A stretch of DNA of 64,000 nt, from positions 54,793,830 to 54,857,829 of the forward strand of contig OY986437.1 of the NCBI GenBank assembly GCA_963920525.1, read 5' to 3'. The notes beneath the pieces are model-generated. The model searched no databases, was not told the DNA's origin, and saw nothing but the letters and a program-made list of their open reading frames with translations. This document shows positions 21,973-33,990 of this stretch, in pieces (the stretch's first letter is position 1; each line of letters opens with the position of its first letter). The stretch comes from Dichetophora obliterata. Taxonomy: Eukaryota; Arthropoda; Insecta; Diptera; Sciomyzidae. Made by a program: the position numbers and the translations under genes.

Positions 21973-23212
21973 CATTGTTGTTAAGTCGACTGCAAACGAG
22001 CTTCAGTGAACATGACCACCATATGAATGAACATGTGAAAAAAGTGCACATGTTGTGCCAATAAAGTATCTGATTTGTATCGAAACTGGCCTAAATCCTA
22101 ACTATAATGTACCCGAAACATACTCAACAAGTACTTCGAAAGACACCTGAAATAGTACCATAGTAAGTCTATTATGTCAATAAAGATTTAAAAAACGAGC
22201 GACTAAATTCGGACACAATAAACTGACGAGTGCTCGATTCGGTCTTCGTTCGTACACTGTACCTGGCCAAGGTGTTCCAGAACTAGCCACTTCTTACGGT
22301 GCAGAGGTCAGACATTTACCGACACGGGCACCGGACATATATCAGCTATTTTCTTGAAACAAAATATGAAATTGTTTCTAGGGTATAATAATAGTATAAA
22401 GACTGTATACAATAATTTTTTTTAAGCGATTAGTTTCAATTATGTATACGGCCGGACAAACAATATTGATTTCGGCCAAATGGCGCACTTCTAAAGTGGA
22501 AAGTGAAAAATTTGCGTAAAAAATCATCAGATTATTGTTAATAACAAGTTCATTTGTTATTCATTCATTTGTTGTTCTATATAAAAAAAAACTTACGTAC
22601 TTCCATACGTATTTTTCAAGATATATTCAAAGTTCCAAGTGATTCAGTTGAAAATTGTCTGAGCTATGTTTCCGGCCAACTTAAAAAATGCAGTTTTGAG
22701 ATAAACGCGTTTGAAGTTTACAGCCGAACAGGTACTTTTACAGCGGCCTTGTACCAAAATCAAATAACAGAGTACTTTGAAAATCTGCCCGGCCATAATC
22801 TTTGAGGTCATAAGGGAAAATTAAGAAAAAATTAAAAGGCCTAACCCCTTAATTATGGAAACAATATCAGCAAGTATCATCACGTGTGTGCAATATGTGA
22901 CTCATACAACGCTGTCAACGCAATATGTGGCTCGTCAACGATGGATAAGAATCTGCGGCGTAGCATTAGGCGACCACTCCAAGTTTTGTGCCAGGTAATA
23001 TTATAAGAAGGCCACAAGAAGAATCTGGAAGGTCAAAAAAGTAAAGACTGCTCCTTTACCTGGGTGTATGAAGTCTCGCAGGGAGGGCTGAGAAAGTCAT
23101 CAGCAGTGTTGATAGAAAAAATAAAAGATTTGGAGGCGATCTTTAACCTTCGTAAACTCGCGCATTGATCTATCAGACCGACGCACGACAAGTTCCGACA
23201 AGTTTTCGACAT
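21973..23212. other. Intergenic DNA, nothing assignable
   Basis: Contains scattered short frames only. The 83-codon + frame at 22554-22805 has no recognisable family or exon signals. Confidence 0.35.
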
Positions 23213-23425
23213 AAATAGTAAAAGTAAACTTAGGAGCTTTGAAATTTGGTATGAGTGCTTTGTACAGTTAAATATGAAACATATATAAATTTGAATCAAA
23301 TCTGCCCACAGACGCGCCCACCTTAGATACGAATCGTTTTTGTACAAATAGTAAAACTAAACCTCTAGATTTAAAATTTGGTATGAGTGGTTTGCACAGC
23401 TAAATATGAAATATATATAACCCAA
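23213..23425 (+). repeat. Direct repeat of about 80 bases, two copies
   Basis: AATAGTAAAAGTAAAC followed by AAATTTGGTATGAGTG and AAATATGAAACATATATAA at 23213-23293 recurs with few changes at 23346-23422. The nested element cluster begins exactly where the second copy ends. Confidence 0.7.
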
Positions 23426-23913
23426 GTAACAATTTTAGCTATATATTAATTCTTGCAGAGCTTAAAGTGCTCTCTTATATAGCAGCAAGCTTCAATTATA
23501 GCTTTAGTCGCGCTACTAAAGCTCTTGCACATAGAATATACTGGGCTACTTTCTTGAGTTTGAAAAGCACTATTTTTGCTTCATATGAAGAGTAGAAGTA
23601 GCTGTCAGCTTTTAAAAGAGTCCTTTTCAAACCCAAAAAAGAGCTCTTGGAAAGCTCTTTTCTACTATTCGTTTCGGTATGTGTGTGTTAAAAATAAACT
23701 CAATAAAAATATATAAAATTTTATAAGTGTTTTGGTGATGATTAGAATGATAAATAAATTAAAGAAATAAAGTGATATTATCCCTCTAGGAAAAATCGGA
23801 AGTCTTCCATCTTAAAGTGATAAAACATTCCCCACCGTATCTTTCGGAAGCTTAAGAGTAGTTTTGTATTTATGTTGTTTCCAAACCGCTTCTTAAAGAA
23901 TGCTAATGGAATC

Positions 23914-26136
23914 CCCAAGTAACAATATTAGCCATATATTCATTCTTGCAGAGCTTATAGTGCTATCTTATATAGCAGCAAGCTTCAACTATAGCTTTAG
24001 TCGCGCTACTAAAGCTCTTGCAGAGAATATATAAGGCTACTTTCTTGAGTTTAAAAGCACTATTTTTACTACATATGAGGAGTAGAAGTAGCTGTAAACT
24101 TTTAAAAGAGTCCCTGTCAAACCCAAATAAGAGCTCTTGCAAAGCTCTTTTTTATTATTCGTTTAAGTATGTATGTGTTAAAAATAAACTCAATAAATAT
24201 ATAAAATTTGACAAGTGTTTGTGATGATAAGAATGACAAATAAATTAAAGAAATAATAAAGTGATTATTATATCAGACTCATCCCAAGTAACATTGTTGG
24301 AGCAACTAGGTGCGAGTGAGTCCTAAAAGTGTTCTATAGGTGTATAATATGCGGTTAAAGCTTTACCGCAGCTTTGTTTGCTGCTAGTTGCTTTTAATTT
24401 TAAAGAAAATGCTCTAAATATGATTTTTTTACCATTTTGAGCTTTAATACTTTATACAGCTCTGTAAAGGATTTTATCAAATCTGCAAAAGAGCAGAACT
24501 CTAAAATTTACTACTTGCTCTGTAAAGGATCTTTTAAAGTAATAAAAATTACTATACAGCAGTTTTAAAACTCGTAGATTGAGTATAATATTTGCTTTAA
24601 TGTGTATTTTTGTATTGCATTTTTAAAGCGAATAGATATAAAATACTGTAAATTAATGCAATAAATTTTTTGGGAATAACAAGTGACTAAAAAATCTGAT
24701 AAAGAGCTTCTTTGAAAAAAATGGCGATCTTATAAAAAATAGAAAATCTTCGGAGTTGAAGCAAGTTAAATATTAGTGTTTACAATAATATTTAAAACGA
24801 AATTGATGATTTCTATGATACATATATTTAAGAATAAAGTACTTAAATCATTTTTAGTTGATCTTAAAGAATGTTAAAAATTTTTCAACTATTTTTAAAT
24901 AATTAACACTTCTTAATTTTAATTATTTGTTAAGCCCGTTGTAGTTTTTCGAAGTACTACATTCACGTTTCCGATAAATTCAAAAGCGCACCGAAATTCG
25001 CAGCATATAACGAATACACGAACATGAGTCTGATATAATAATCACTTTATTATTTCTTTAATTTATTTGTCATTCTTATCATCACAAACACTTGTCAAAT
25101 TTTATATATTTATTGAGTTTATTTTTAACACATACATACTTAAACGAATAATAAAAAAGAGCTTTGCAAGAGCTCTTATTTAGGTTTGACAGGGACTCTT
25201 TTAAAAGTTTACAGCTACTTCTACTCCTCATATGTAGTAAAAATAGTGCTTTTAAACTCAAGAAAGTAGCCTTATATATTCTCTGCAAGAGCTTTAGTAG
25301 CGCGGCTAAAGCTATAGTTGAAGCTTGCTGCTATATAAGACAGCACTATAAGCTCTGCAAGAATGAGTATATGGCTAATATTGTTACTTGGGATGTTCGT
25401 GTATTCGTTATATGCTGCGAATTTCGGTGCGCTTTTGAATTTATCGGAAACGTGAATGTAGTACTTCGAAAAACTACAACGGGCTTAACAAATAATTAAA
25501 ATTAAGAAGTGTTAATTATTTAAAAATTGTTGGAAAATTATTAACATTCTTTAAGATCAACTAAAAATGATTTAAGTACTTTATTCTTAAATATATGTAT
25601 CATAGAAATCATCAATTTCGTTTTAAATATTATTGTAAACACTAATATTTAGCTTGCTTCAACTCCGAAGATTTTCTATTTTTTATAAGATCGCCATTTT
25701 TTTCAAAGAAGCTCTTTATCAGATTTTTTTAGTCACTTGTTATTTCCAAAAAATTTATTGCATTAATTTACAGTATTTTATATCTATTCGCTTTAAAAAT
25801 GCAATACAAAAATACACATTAAAGCAAATATTATACTCAATCTACGAGTTTTAAAACTGCTGTATAGTAATTTTTATTACTTTAAAAAATCCTTTACAGA
25901 GCAAGTAGTAAATTTTAGAGTTCTGCTCTTTTGCAAATTTGATAAAATCCTTTACAGAGCTGTATAAAGTATTAAAGCTCAAAATGGTAAAAAAATCATA
26001 TTTAGAGCATTTTCTTTAAAATTAAAAGCAACTAGCAGCAAACAAAGCTGCGGTAAAGCTTTAACCGCATATTATACACATATAGAACACTTTTAGGACT
26101 CACTCGCACCTAGTTGCTCCAACAATGTTACTTGGG
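23914..26136 (+). mobile_element. E-family element copy E1, hosting an inverted copy of itself
   Basis: Begins CCCAAGTAACAATATTAGCC and ends TGTTACTTGGG, with AT on the outside at both ends (23911-23912, with one extra C, and 26137-26138). Without the inner copy it is 1111 bp long. No transposase is encoded. The interior has repeated GAGCTC/AGAGCTCTT and AAAGCTCTT-type motifs. The 68-codon frame at 24018-24224 is repeated with one change in the inner copy and is probably meaningless. Confidence 0.85.
24283..25392 (-). mobile_element. E-family element copy E2, inserted inside E1 in inverse orientation
   Basis: This 1110-bp block is the reverse complement of E1's two outer parts joined together. 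Its left part equals the reverse complement of 25395-26136, and its right part equals the reverse complement of 23914-24280, with only scattered differences. It is flanked by AT (24281-24282 and 25393-25394), and the E1 sequence across the junction (CAGACTC-AT-GTTCGTG) is restored by removing E2 and one AT. Termini are CCCAAGTAACATTGTTGG and AATATTGTTACTTGGG. Confidence 0.9.
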
Positions 26137-26810
26137 ATCTTTTTCTTATTGTCAAGCGATGACAACAGAAAATATTAATATCATTGTTTCCGGAGAGGAA
26201 TGTTTCCACATTCATTCTTAACACAGCGGAGAGTAATGTTTCCCTTTAATGACATGCTATGTAAAAAAAGAAATGGAGTGTCCAACGGAAGGGAATGCTT
26301 CCTACATACCATGGAATGTTTCCTGTTTATATCCGGGAATGTTTCCATTTCCCTGGAGGGATATCAGACATGCGGCGAATTGCAGTGCGCTTTTGAATTT
26401 TTTGAAAACTTGCATGTAGTACTTTGAAAAACTACAACGGGTTTAAAAAATAATTAAAATTAAGATGTGTTTATTATTTTAAAATAGTTCAAAATTTTTT
26501 AACATTCCTTAAAATCAACTAAAAATTATTAAAATACTTTATTCTTCAGTAAAAATATCATACAAATCATCAATTCTGTTGAAAATAACTCCCAAGGTTT
26601 TCTATTTTTAATAAGATCGCCATTTTTTCGTAGAAGCGCTTTATCAGATTTTTTAATCACTTGTTATTCCCAAAAATTGAATGCATTAATTTACAGTATT
26701 TAACATCTATTAGCTTTAAAAATGCAATAAAAAAATACATTTTAAAGCAAACATTATACTGAATCTACGTGTTTCGAAACAGCTCTATAGTTATGTTTAT
26801 TACTTTAACA

Positions 26811-26990
26811 GATCGATTCTTTCGCGGTAACGTTAATCTCATTATCGAAGAAATTCAGGACTAACAGAGACAAATATATAGTAAATGCTCTAAATATATC
26901 GTAAATTAGCTCTCAGAGTGAACATAGCATAAGACTGGTAACGAATTTCGGTAGCAAGATTACTATTACCGGTAACGCACAGAATCGGTC
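26811..26990. mobile_element. 180-bp MITE inserted in the right part of E0
   Basis: Left end GATCGATTCTTTCGCGGTAA and reverse-complemented right end GACCGATTCTGTGCGTTACC form an imperfect inverted repeat. The block is absent from the corresponding position of E1 and E2 (ACTTTAAAAAATCCTTTACAG), which proves that it is an insertion. Confidence 0.72.
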
Positions 26991-27113
26991 TATAAAAGAG
27001 CCTTTACAGAGCAAGAAGCAAATTTTCGAGTTCTGCTCTTGTGTAGATTTTATAAAATCCTTAACAAACCTGAATAAAGTATTAGAGCTCAAAATGGTAA
27101 AAAATGATATACA

Positions 27114-28492
27114 ATGAGGTGAACAAAAATTCGTTTTAAATTTACTACAATACCTTTTATAATTTTGTCATCGGTACGCTTTGGGAAAAACACTTTTCAA
27201 ATAGTCGAATGCGTTTGGACAATTTACAACGGCCTCTTCGATGAATTTTTTAACAATTCCCAATTATATGTGGGATCGGTGGCAGCAAGATGTCTTGAGT
27301 ATTGTCTATTAAAGGTGCATTCCTCAGTTTATGTTGTTTCATTTGTTCCTCCACACTTCCTCTTGGTCTCCACGAATTACATTGGTATTGATTCATAGGT
27401 CAGCGCGAACCCCAATTACAAAGAAAACAAAAGAATTTTGGAAAGCCGCCCTTATCGATGATCCCTTGCAAAATGTTGATGACCTTCAAATCACAACAAA
27501 TCATAGCTTTCTTTCATGTTATACCCATTGCTAGCGGAATGGAAGGTTTTCGGTTCGACACATGCAACAACACTGCTTTCAAGCTTGAAACAGAACCATC
27601 AATAAATAATCTCCACTCACTATCAAATATATCGCACGACGTTGAATTCGGTCCAGAAGCACGTTTCGATTTTAATTCCTTGACGAATTTTATTTATATT
27701 TGTCTGCTTTTTGTTAACGAAACTTCCTCAATAATTCGATATTGGGTTCGTGCACGAATTTGGAACATTTATATGAAATTTTCGTCAATGAAATGTATGG
27801 CCAAATCAGCATGTTTCGTCAAGGATCATGAAAAATCGTACATGATTCATTTGAGATTTCTTCAAGACTGGAACATCTGGGTAGTTTAGAAGTGAGAGTG
27901 GAACAGATGAACATACATACATACAAACCGGTCAAACACATATACCTCTCGTTTTGATTCGCCGTAGTCGGGTAAAAACTGTTACTACTATTGAAAATAT
28001 GGAATTTTCGGTGTAAAAACAAAAATATTTTGTAGGCATTTTTTAAAAAATTCGTTAAAAATAGCAATCGTTGGAGTCCCAACCTAAACTTGTGTGATAG
28101 TCTTTAAAATTGATGCCTTAACTAAACACTACACTAAAAATTTAAAAAATTAGTTGTTTTTGACTATGACAAATGTGACTGAAAATTTCAGGTTAAAATA
28201 AAAAGGAATTTTTCATAAAAATGCTGCAAAAAATATACCAGCAAAAAGTAAAATTCAAGATCTTTAAAATATGTACACACTTTTTTCCTGTACAACTTAC
28301 GGTTTCAAAACTACATATATTTGAATACATGCACTAATTGTATTTTGTATGTCTTTTTTAATATTTTCACAGCGTATAACTTTTGAAAACACAGTGCAAG
28401 TTGTTTGTATAGGCACTACTAACCTACACAGTTTCAAAAAAATCGGAAACACATAAGTCAGATTTTGCTCAAAATTAGTCGAATTGATATGG
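27114..28492 (+). other. Unassigned sequence with weak coding character
   Basis: Plus-strand frames between 27165 and 27900 yield fragments such as TKEFWKAALIDDPLQNVDD and EFGPEARFDFNSLTN in different frames, interrupted by stops, so this may be a dead retroelement or gene fragment. I could not place it in a family. A CATA-CATA run and CGCCGTAGTCGGGTAAA lie at 27910-27980. Confidence 0.3.
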
Positions 28493-29090
28493 AATCATCG
28501 ATATGCAAAATATCATTCAACGGTCCTAGCTACTGTCTAAAAATGAGTTAAGACAGAAGGTAGACAGTACTTAACCAGAATTTTGTTACGCGGAAGATCA
28601 GAAAGCGATCAGAAAGCGACCTAATGAGCAATGCTTAAAGTTGTTATAAAATAAACAGTACCATTTTAATACGCCTGAATGATATCGCTTTTAATTCTCC
28701 TAGAAGAAAAAAAAGACGAAACAGTAGTGTTTTGTTTGTGAAGAAGAAGTAAAGATATTGGCCCATTATCATAGTCAAAATAAGGTCGACTTTAAATTTA
28801 GTGCATGCTTTTTCATATATTCAAAAATTGTCAAAAATGCTTATACTATATTTAGAGTTGACTTTTATTTTGACTACGATAATGGGCAGCATTTAATCGC
28901 TGTATTTTCGCGTAAAAGAAAACTCGCCTAAATATATTCCAGAAGTATCGCTTTCGCCTCACCTAGGCGAAAGGCGAACAATTTCTCCTCCAAACGCTGG
29001 CAGGGATAGCAGACAGTAGCAAAAGTGAGTGTATGTGGGCACAAATATGTGAATGTGTTGCAACTGTCTTAACTGTAACCCCCGTGCAAA
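28493..29090 (-). repeat. Interspersed repeat Y, copy 1 (disrupted)
   Basis: Two parts (28502-28556 and 29009-29084) match in inverse orientation the continuous segment 60620-60785. Shared blocks are GCAGACAGTAGCAAAAG, GTGAATGTGTTGCAACTGTC, GTAACCCCCG and ATATGCAAAATATCATTC. The intervening 28557-29008 is inserted DNA that includes the MITE at 28761-28887. Confidence 0.72.
28761..28887. mobile_element. 127-bp MITE with GCCCATTATC termini
   Basis: The left end GCCCATTATCATAGTCAAAA and reverse-complemented right end GCCCATTATCGTAGTCAAAA are inverted repeats of about 45 bases with few mismatches. There is no coding capacity. Target duplication not resolved. Confidence 0.82.
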
Positions 29091-30013
29091 AGCATACTAA
29101 AATAGCCCTAGCCATTCAGACCTACAGATCGTGTGCGTGAATATCGCCTGTTTTTTATAAGGTCTGGTTATTTAATCAATAGATGTCATTGGAATTAAAA
29201 CTTGAGAATTAATAATCAAAGACTGGCGTTGATTCCAACACACAATTTTACTGCTTCGTGAACTTTTTACCTCGCTTGGTCCTAGACTGTTCAATTGCCT
29301 TCCTTATTTTGTTAGATGTCTTCGTAATAAACACGTTTTTCTTAGCGAAGTGAAATGGCTTCTCAACAAATCCAATGAAAATATTTAAACGCTTATTAAT
29401 GTAATTAATTAATTCTTTGTATTTATGTTTCAATTTATTTCATATTTATTTATAAAAACAAACCAAAAATAACTGCTTTGCCTGTTTTTCCTTGCTACCA
29501 AATTTTCTTAATTTATTTCATTTATAGTGTCAATGCTCTGTCTGATGACCACATGTATTTAGAATTTGTTACATAAATATCTTATAATTTGTCCTAAGCT
29601 AACCCACATTCATCTCTAGTTCCTTTGTATTCATTATTATTATTGTTCTAAGGCTATTTAAAAAATGTACTTTTTTTTATGTAATTAATGTAAAAAAAAT
29701 AATAATAATAAAAAATATGTGAATAAGGTTAATAAAGCCAATGGTTGAAACATGTTTATACTCACCTGATTTTCAGCGAATAATATTCTGGAGTATTTGT
29801 ATCATGGCTTAAGTTAACGTATTGTGTGAAATATGTTTTTAATTTATACTAATTTTATTTATATAAAAATAAAGTGGAAATTTTCTTTTACCAGTAAGTT
29901 CCAAAAATACTGGGCCGATTTTTACAGGGCAGACTGCAGCTATGTCCGCGAAAATATTTGGTCTGTTTCTGTACTAACTTCAAGTAATTGTAATAGAGTA
30001 CAGAGTGAGATTT
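29091..30013. other. AT-rich intergenic DNA
   Basis: Contains a relative of the 13818-13965 MITE (GGTCTGTTTCTGTACTAACT at 29959-29978) as a half copy. It also has an AT-rich run with TAATAATAATAAAAAATATG near 29700 that resembles a retroelement 3' tail. No gene recognised. Confidence 0.4.
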
Positions 30014-30300
30014 TTATTTATTTGTTAACGTCTATGGATACTAATCCTTACAGACTAAGCAATAGTAATTTAATAAATAACAAATATAAAGTATAACAAA
30101 CTAGTTTATATTTAACAATAGTGTAATAATGGTTTTAAAAAGCATCTTTAGGCTTGATAGATACAGTTTATTTATTTGTTAACGTCTATGGATAATATCC
30201 TTACAGACTAAGCAAACATAATTTAATAAGTAATAAAAATAAAGATTAAAACTAGTTTCTATTTAACAACAGTGTAAAAGTGGTTTTAAAAGCAACTTTG
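30014..30300 (-). repeat. Tandem duplication of the LINE 3' UTR
   Basis: The segments at about 30014-30168 and 30169-30300 are direct repeats: each starts TTTATTTATTTGTTAACGTC, then has CCTTACAGACTAAGCAA and ends in GTTTTAAAA-type sequence. On the element's own strand this is a doubled 3' UTR and tail. Confidence 0.82.
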
Positions 30301-33300
30301 GTCATAGAAAAATCGAGTAAGTTATTATTATAGATACTGTTTAAAGCTATAAGAGCTCTATTAATTGGCTCATTAGTGGCATAATTAGTTCTATGACAGC
30401 TAATGTAAAAATAATTCGAGCTCCGTAACGACTTTTGCGGAATATTAAACGATATTAATTTAAGTAAGTTTTCACAAATAACATTTCCATTAATCAGATC
30501 ATAAATAAACATGATACTATGCAGTAGTCTTCTATCATCTAGAGATGATAGACCAATAAGCAACCGACGTGTCCTATATGAGGGAAGAGGTTCAGGAAAA
30601 ATAAAAGAGCGCAAAGCAAATTTTAAGAATCTTTTTTGAACTTTTTCCAGTCTAGCAATATGTATCGAGTAAAAAGGACTCCAAATAAATGAAGCGTATT
30701 CAAGGCTAGATGTAACAAGGGAAGTATATAATGTTTTTAGTGTTTAAGGGTCAACAAACCCAACACTGTTTCTCCTAAGAAACGCTAAAAGTGAATATGC
30801 TTTGGGGATAATTCTATTTAGGTGAGAGCTAAAAGTTAAGCTAGAATCAAAAATTACACCAAGGTCACGAATTTCTTGTAATAAGAGACAACATAACATT
30901 TTCCGAGGTTAAGAGATAATTTGTTTTGTTTAAACCAGGAAAAGACATTATTAAGATCAGACTGGAGACGAGAAGCGTCGCAATCACTTTTAACTTTAAG
31001 GAAAACCTTAAGATCATCCGCGTAAAGTAAAAATTGAGCATTAAGAAAGCATTTAGAAACATCATTAATGAAGATAACAAAAAGTAATGGTCCAAGGATG
31101 CTACCATGTGGAACCCCAGACACTGCTAAAAATTGCGAAGATTTTGCATTGTCAATGACAACATAAGAAACCCTATTTGAGAGCAGGGTTGCCAACACAT
31201 ACCTTTTCGCCCGGAGACTTCGGGCCTGAAGGCCGATCTCCGGGCTCCGGACCTGGCACATTTTCTCCGGCTTTCGCTCTAATCTATATTTAAATGAAGT
31301 TTTTCTTACAAAAAAAATTTGTTTAACTTATTTATTAGTGTTGATTTACGCTTTTTTTTGTGAATGTTTGAACCATTTGTCTTAATGAACGCTAACTTAA
31401 CTTTGACGTTCTTTCTATTTCTTGAACTTCGTTTTTGAAGGAACGTCGTAACCAGTCGTAACTTTTCTTTTGATAACTTGACGAACTCGTTTCTGTTTTT
31501 CTTTTGAGTTCTGCGGCCAAGGCTCATTTACAAGGTTCTGGCACTTGAGAGTGAACTCGGTCGAACTGTCAGAATGGATGAAAAGAAATGATGAAAATGA
31601 ATGCTTAGAACAAAGAAAAGCACAATGACAGTTCGAGCAAAGGCGGGAAAAAGAGTGCATTTCTCTCAAGTGCCGCAACCTTATAAATTAACCTTGTCTG
31701 CGGGTGAATTTTTAATTAATGTTTGCAGTTCAATTTATGTAAGTTCGGTCAATAATTTGTGTTTTGTGTATTAACTGATACAAAACTATTTTAGAGAACA
31801 GCATAATAGAATCTAGTTGCAAGAGGAAACATTACTTAATATCTTTTAACAACGATTGGCTCTCGATACCAAGCTACAACGATTGGTTGCTGAAAGAAAA
31901 CGAGTTCACGGGAAAATGCAAGTTGTGTTGTGTCACATTTGTTGTAAACATGAATGTTAAACATGACTATGTATGAAAAAACCAAAGAAAAAATTAATTT
32001 TTTAATTAAAAGCAAGCAGACCATAAAAAAATTATTAAATAAAAAAAGCTCCGGGCCTGGGCTTTTCAAAAGTTGGCAACCCTGTTTGAGAGGTATGAAC
32101 TCATCCAAGATAGAAAAATGGAATGAAAACCAATCTTGGCAAGCTTGAGCAATAAAATATCGTGTGACAATCTGTCAAAAGCCTTAGAGATGTCAGAATA
32201 AACGACATCAAGTTGGTGCCGATCTTCAAAAGAAGAGATGCAGTAATTTGTGAAGACACTCAGGTTAGTTGTAGTTGACCTGCCAGATACGAATCCATGT
32301 TGGTTTGGACAAATTGAGTTTTTTTTAGCAAAGTACATTTTATCTTTAACAATTTTTTTCAAAAAGCTTTGAAACGTTAGTCAACTTTGAGATCGTTCTA
32401 TAGTTTAGAACATCGTGCTTGTTGCCAGCCTTGAATATGGGTGTGATAAGCGAAACTTTCCATTTATCAACGAATTCAATATTTTAATGATTTATTGAAA
32501 ATTATATAAATTGGTACGGATAAAGAATGAACACATTGTTTAAGTTAATAAGCACTAAGACCATCTAGATCGCACTTAACTGAATTGTACAGGGAGGCAA
32601 TAGCTGTTTTAACGTCAGACAGGGAGACCGATAAATAGCCAAAGTTTACGCAGGAGTCAATATTATCAACAACCTGAGGGTTAACAGAAGCCAAATTTTG
32701 GTCAAAATTAGACTTAAAATAGTCAGCAAACAATTGAGCTACTTTAGCAGCAGAGTTTGATATTTTATCCATATAAAACATAGAAGAGGGGATATTTGAT
32801 GAAATATTTTTAGATTTAATAAAGCTCCAGAAGGACTTGGCATCCGTTTGTATACGATTTTCAATGCTAAGAATGTACTGCTTATAAAGAAATTTGTTCA
32901 AAAAATTAAATTCACAAGCGAAATGTAAATACTTTGCTTTGCAATCGAGGTTTCCAGTTCGTCTAAATACATTAAAAGATTTATTCCTTCAATTTTTCAG
33001 TGTTTTCAACCCACTAGTATACCAAGGAGCTTATGTAATTTGGTCTTAAAAGGAATGTTATTTGCAAAGATATTAGATAGGTGCTTAAGAAAGATATCAT
33101 AGCAACCAGAAGCATCCAAATCATCCAACAACGATTTCCAATTAATATCAGTAATGAGCCGATTAATAGTTCCAATATTGCAATTTTTAAAATCATAATG
33201 ATGTTCTGCAGAACTAGTAACAATGAGAAATTCATAAAATTTAATATTAAAGGCAATGGCTGAGTGATGAATACTATGTTCAGAAATAGGGAAATGACAC

Positions 33301-33990
33301 TCATACAAATCAAAACTAAGTGACTTATTTATGAAAATTAAAACGAGTAAATTACATAACTTATTGAAAATGCTATTAAGTTGTATAAGATCCAAACTGA
33401 AAAAACTATCGATGAGATGAATTTCATAAGCATGGTTAACATTTGTTGGTAAGTATACGTTGTCATCGGTTGAAAAGGCCCAATTTAATTTGCTGAGGTT
33501 AAAATCTCCAACGACGCAAAAATGTTCACATTCATCATCTGCGGATAGTGTTAATATATTGTTGACGTGTGCACTATAGATTTCATTAGAACTGGTTGGC
33601 GGGATGTATGAGGCACAAACAAAAATCTTTCCTTTAGGAAGAAGGATGGAGATGCAAACCTGGTCAATTAATCCATTCAACGTGTCAATATTGCATAGCG
33701 ATGAACATAAATTTTTACGGACGATAATAACAACTCCCCCACCTCTAGAGCAACCAGTTCGAACAGCAGAACGATCCTTGCGATAAACTTGGAAGATAGA
33801 TGGGTCAGCAATCTCCTCATCAAAAAAATCATTGGTAAGCCAGGTTTCAACTAGTATCAATACATCAAAATCATTTTCAGTGCAAAAATTTTGGTAGTCG
33901 AATTTAAAAGAATTTTTGACAGTGTTGCCGTTTGATGGTAAATTTGGATTTGCATTTGAGGCACACTCAGTTGTAAAAACACAGTTCGTT
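30252..33990 (-). pseudogene. LINE ORF2 pseudogene: endonuclease-reverse transcriptase
   Basis: Endonuclease motifs in 33006-33990 are LILVETWL, GGGVVIIV, YIPP and VVGDFNLS, with a SEHSIHHS terminus. Reverse transcriptase motifs are QHGFVSGRSTTTNL and YSDISKAFD (32066-32362), then VSGVPHGSILGPLLF and LLYADDLKV, with the catalytic Asp pair (30854-31200). C-terminal sequence with RRLLIGLSSLDDRRLL is in 30252-30614. The pieces lie in different frames, so at least three frameshifts exist besides the hAT insertion. The protein would nick target DNA and reverse-transcribe the element RNA at the nick; this copy cannot make it. Confidence 0.87.
31184..32084. mobile_element. Non-autonomous hAT element inside the LINE
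   Basis: Ends CAGGGTTGCCAAC and GTTGGCAACCCTG are perfect inverted repeats, flanked by an 8-bp duplication TTTGAGAG (31176-31183 and 32085-32092) that fits the hAT consensus nTnnnnAn. Deleting the element and one duplication rejoins the LINE frame as SYLSNRVSYVV. The 901-bp interior encodes no transposase. Interior frames are spurious. Confidence 0.93.

Larger units (their letters stand above)
23782..26360. mobile_element. Second inverted-repeat element with GGAATGTTTCC repeats, inserted in E0
   Basis: Termini CCCTCTAGGAAAAA (left) and, reverse-complemented, CCCTCCAGGGAAA (right) are flanked by AT (23780-23781 and 26361-26362). Removing it rejoins E0 with sequence matching intact copies (TTATATCAGAC). 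Before E1 entered, the element was only about 356 bp long. Its right portion (26180-26355) has five or so variants of the motif GGAATGTTTCC at irregular spacing. There is no coding capacity. Confidence 0.75.
23421..27113. mobile_element. E-family element, oldest copy (E0), split by nested insertions
   Basis: The left part (23421-23781) begins CCCAAGTAACAATTTTAGCT and matches the left part of E1 with moderate divergence. The right part (26361-27113, minus a MITE at 26811-26990) matches the right part of E1 from CGAATT onwards (GTGCGCTTTTGAATTT, AAAAACTACAACGGG). The outermost about 120 bases of the right end are missing. The two halves are separated by a different element (23782-26360), flanked by AT on both sides. 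Confidence 0.8.

Noticed and set aside
24018..25288. Two copies of a 68-codon frame (one per strand)
   Set aside because: They are the same piece of the E-family element in inverted copies; a non-coding repeat explains their identity.
27165..27889. Possible small host genes
   Set aside because: Frames are short and broken, no exon signals link them, and no family is recognised; left as unassigned.
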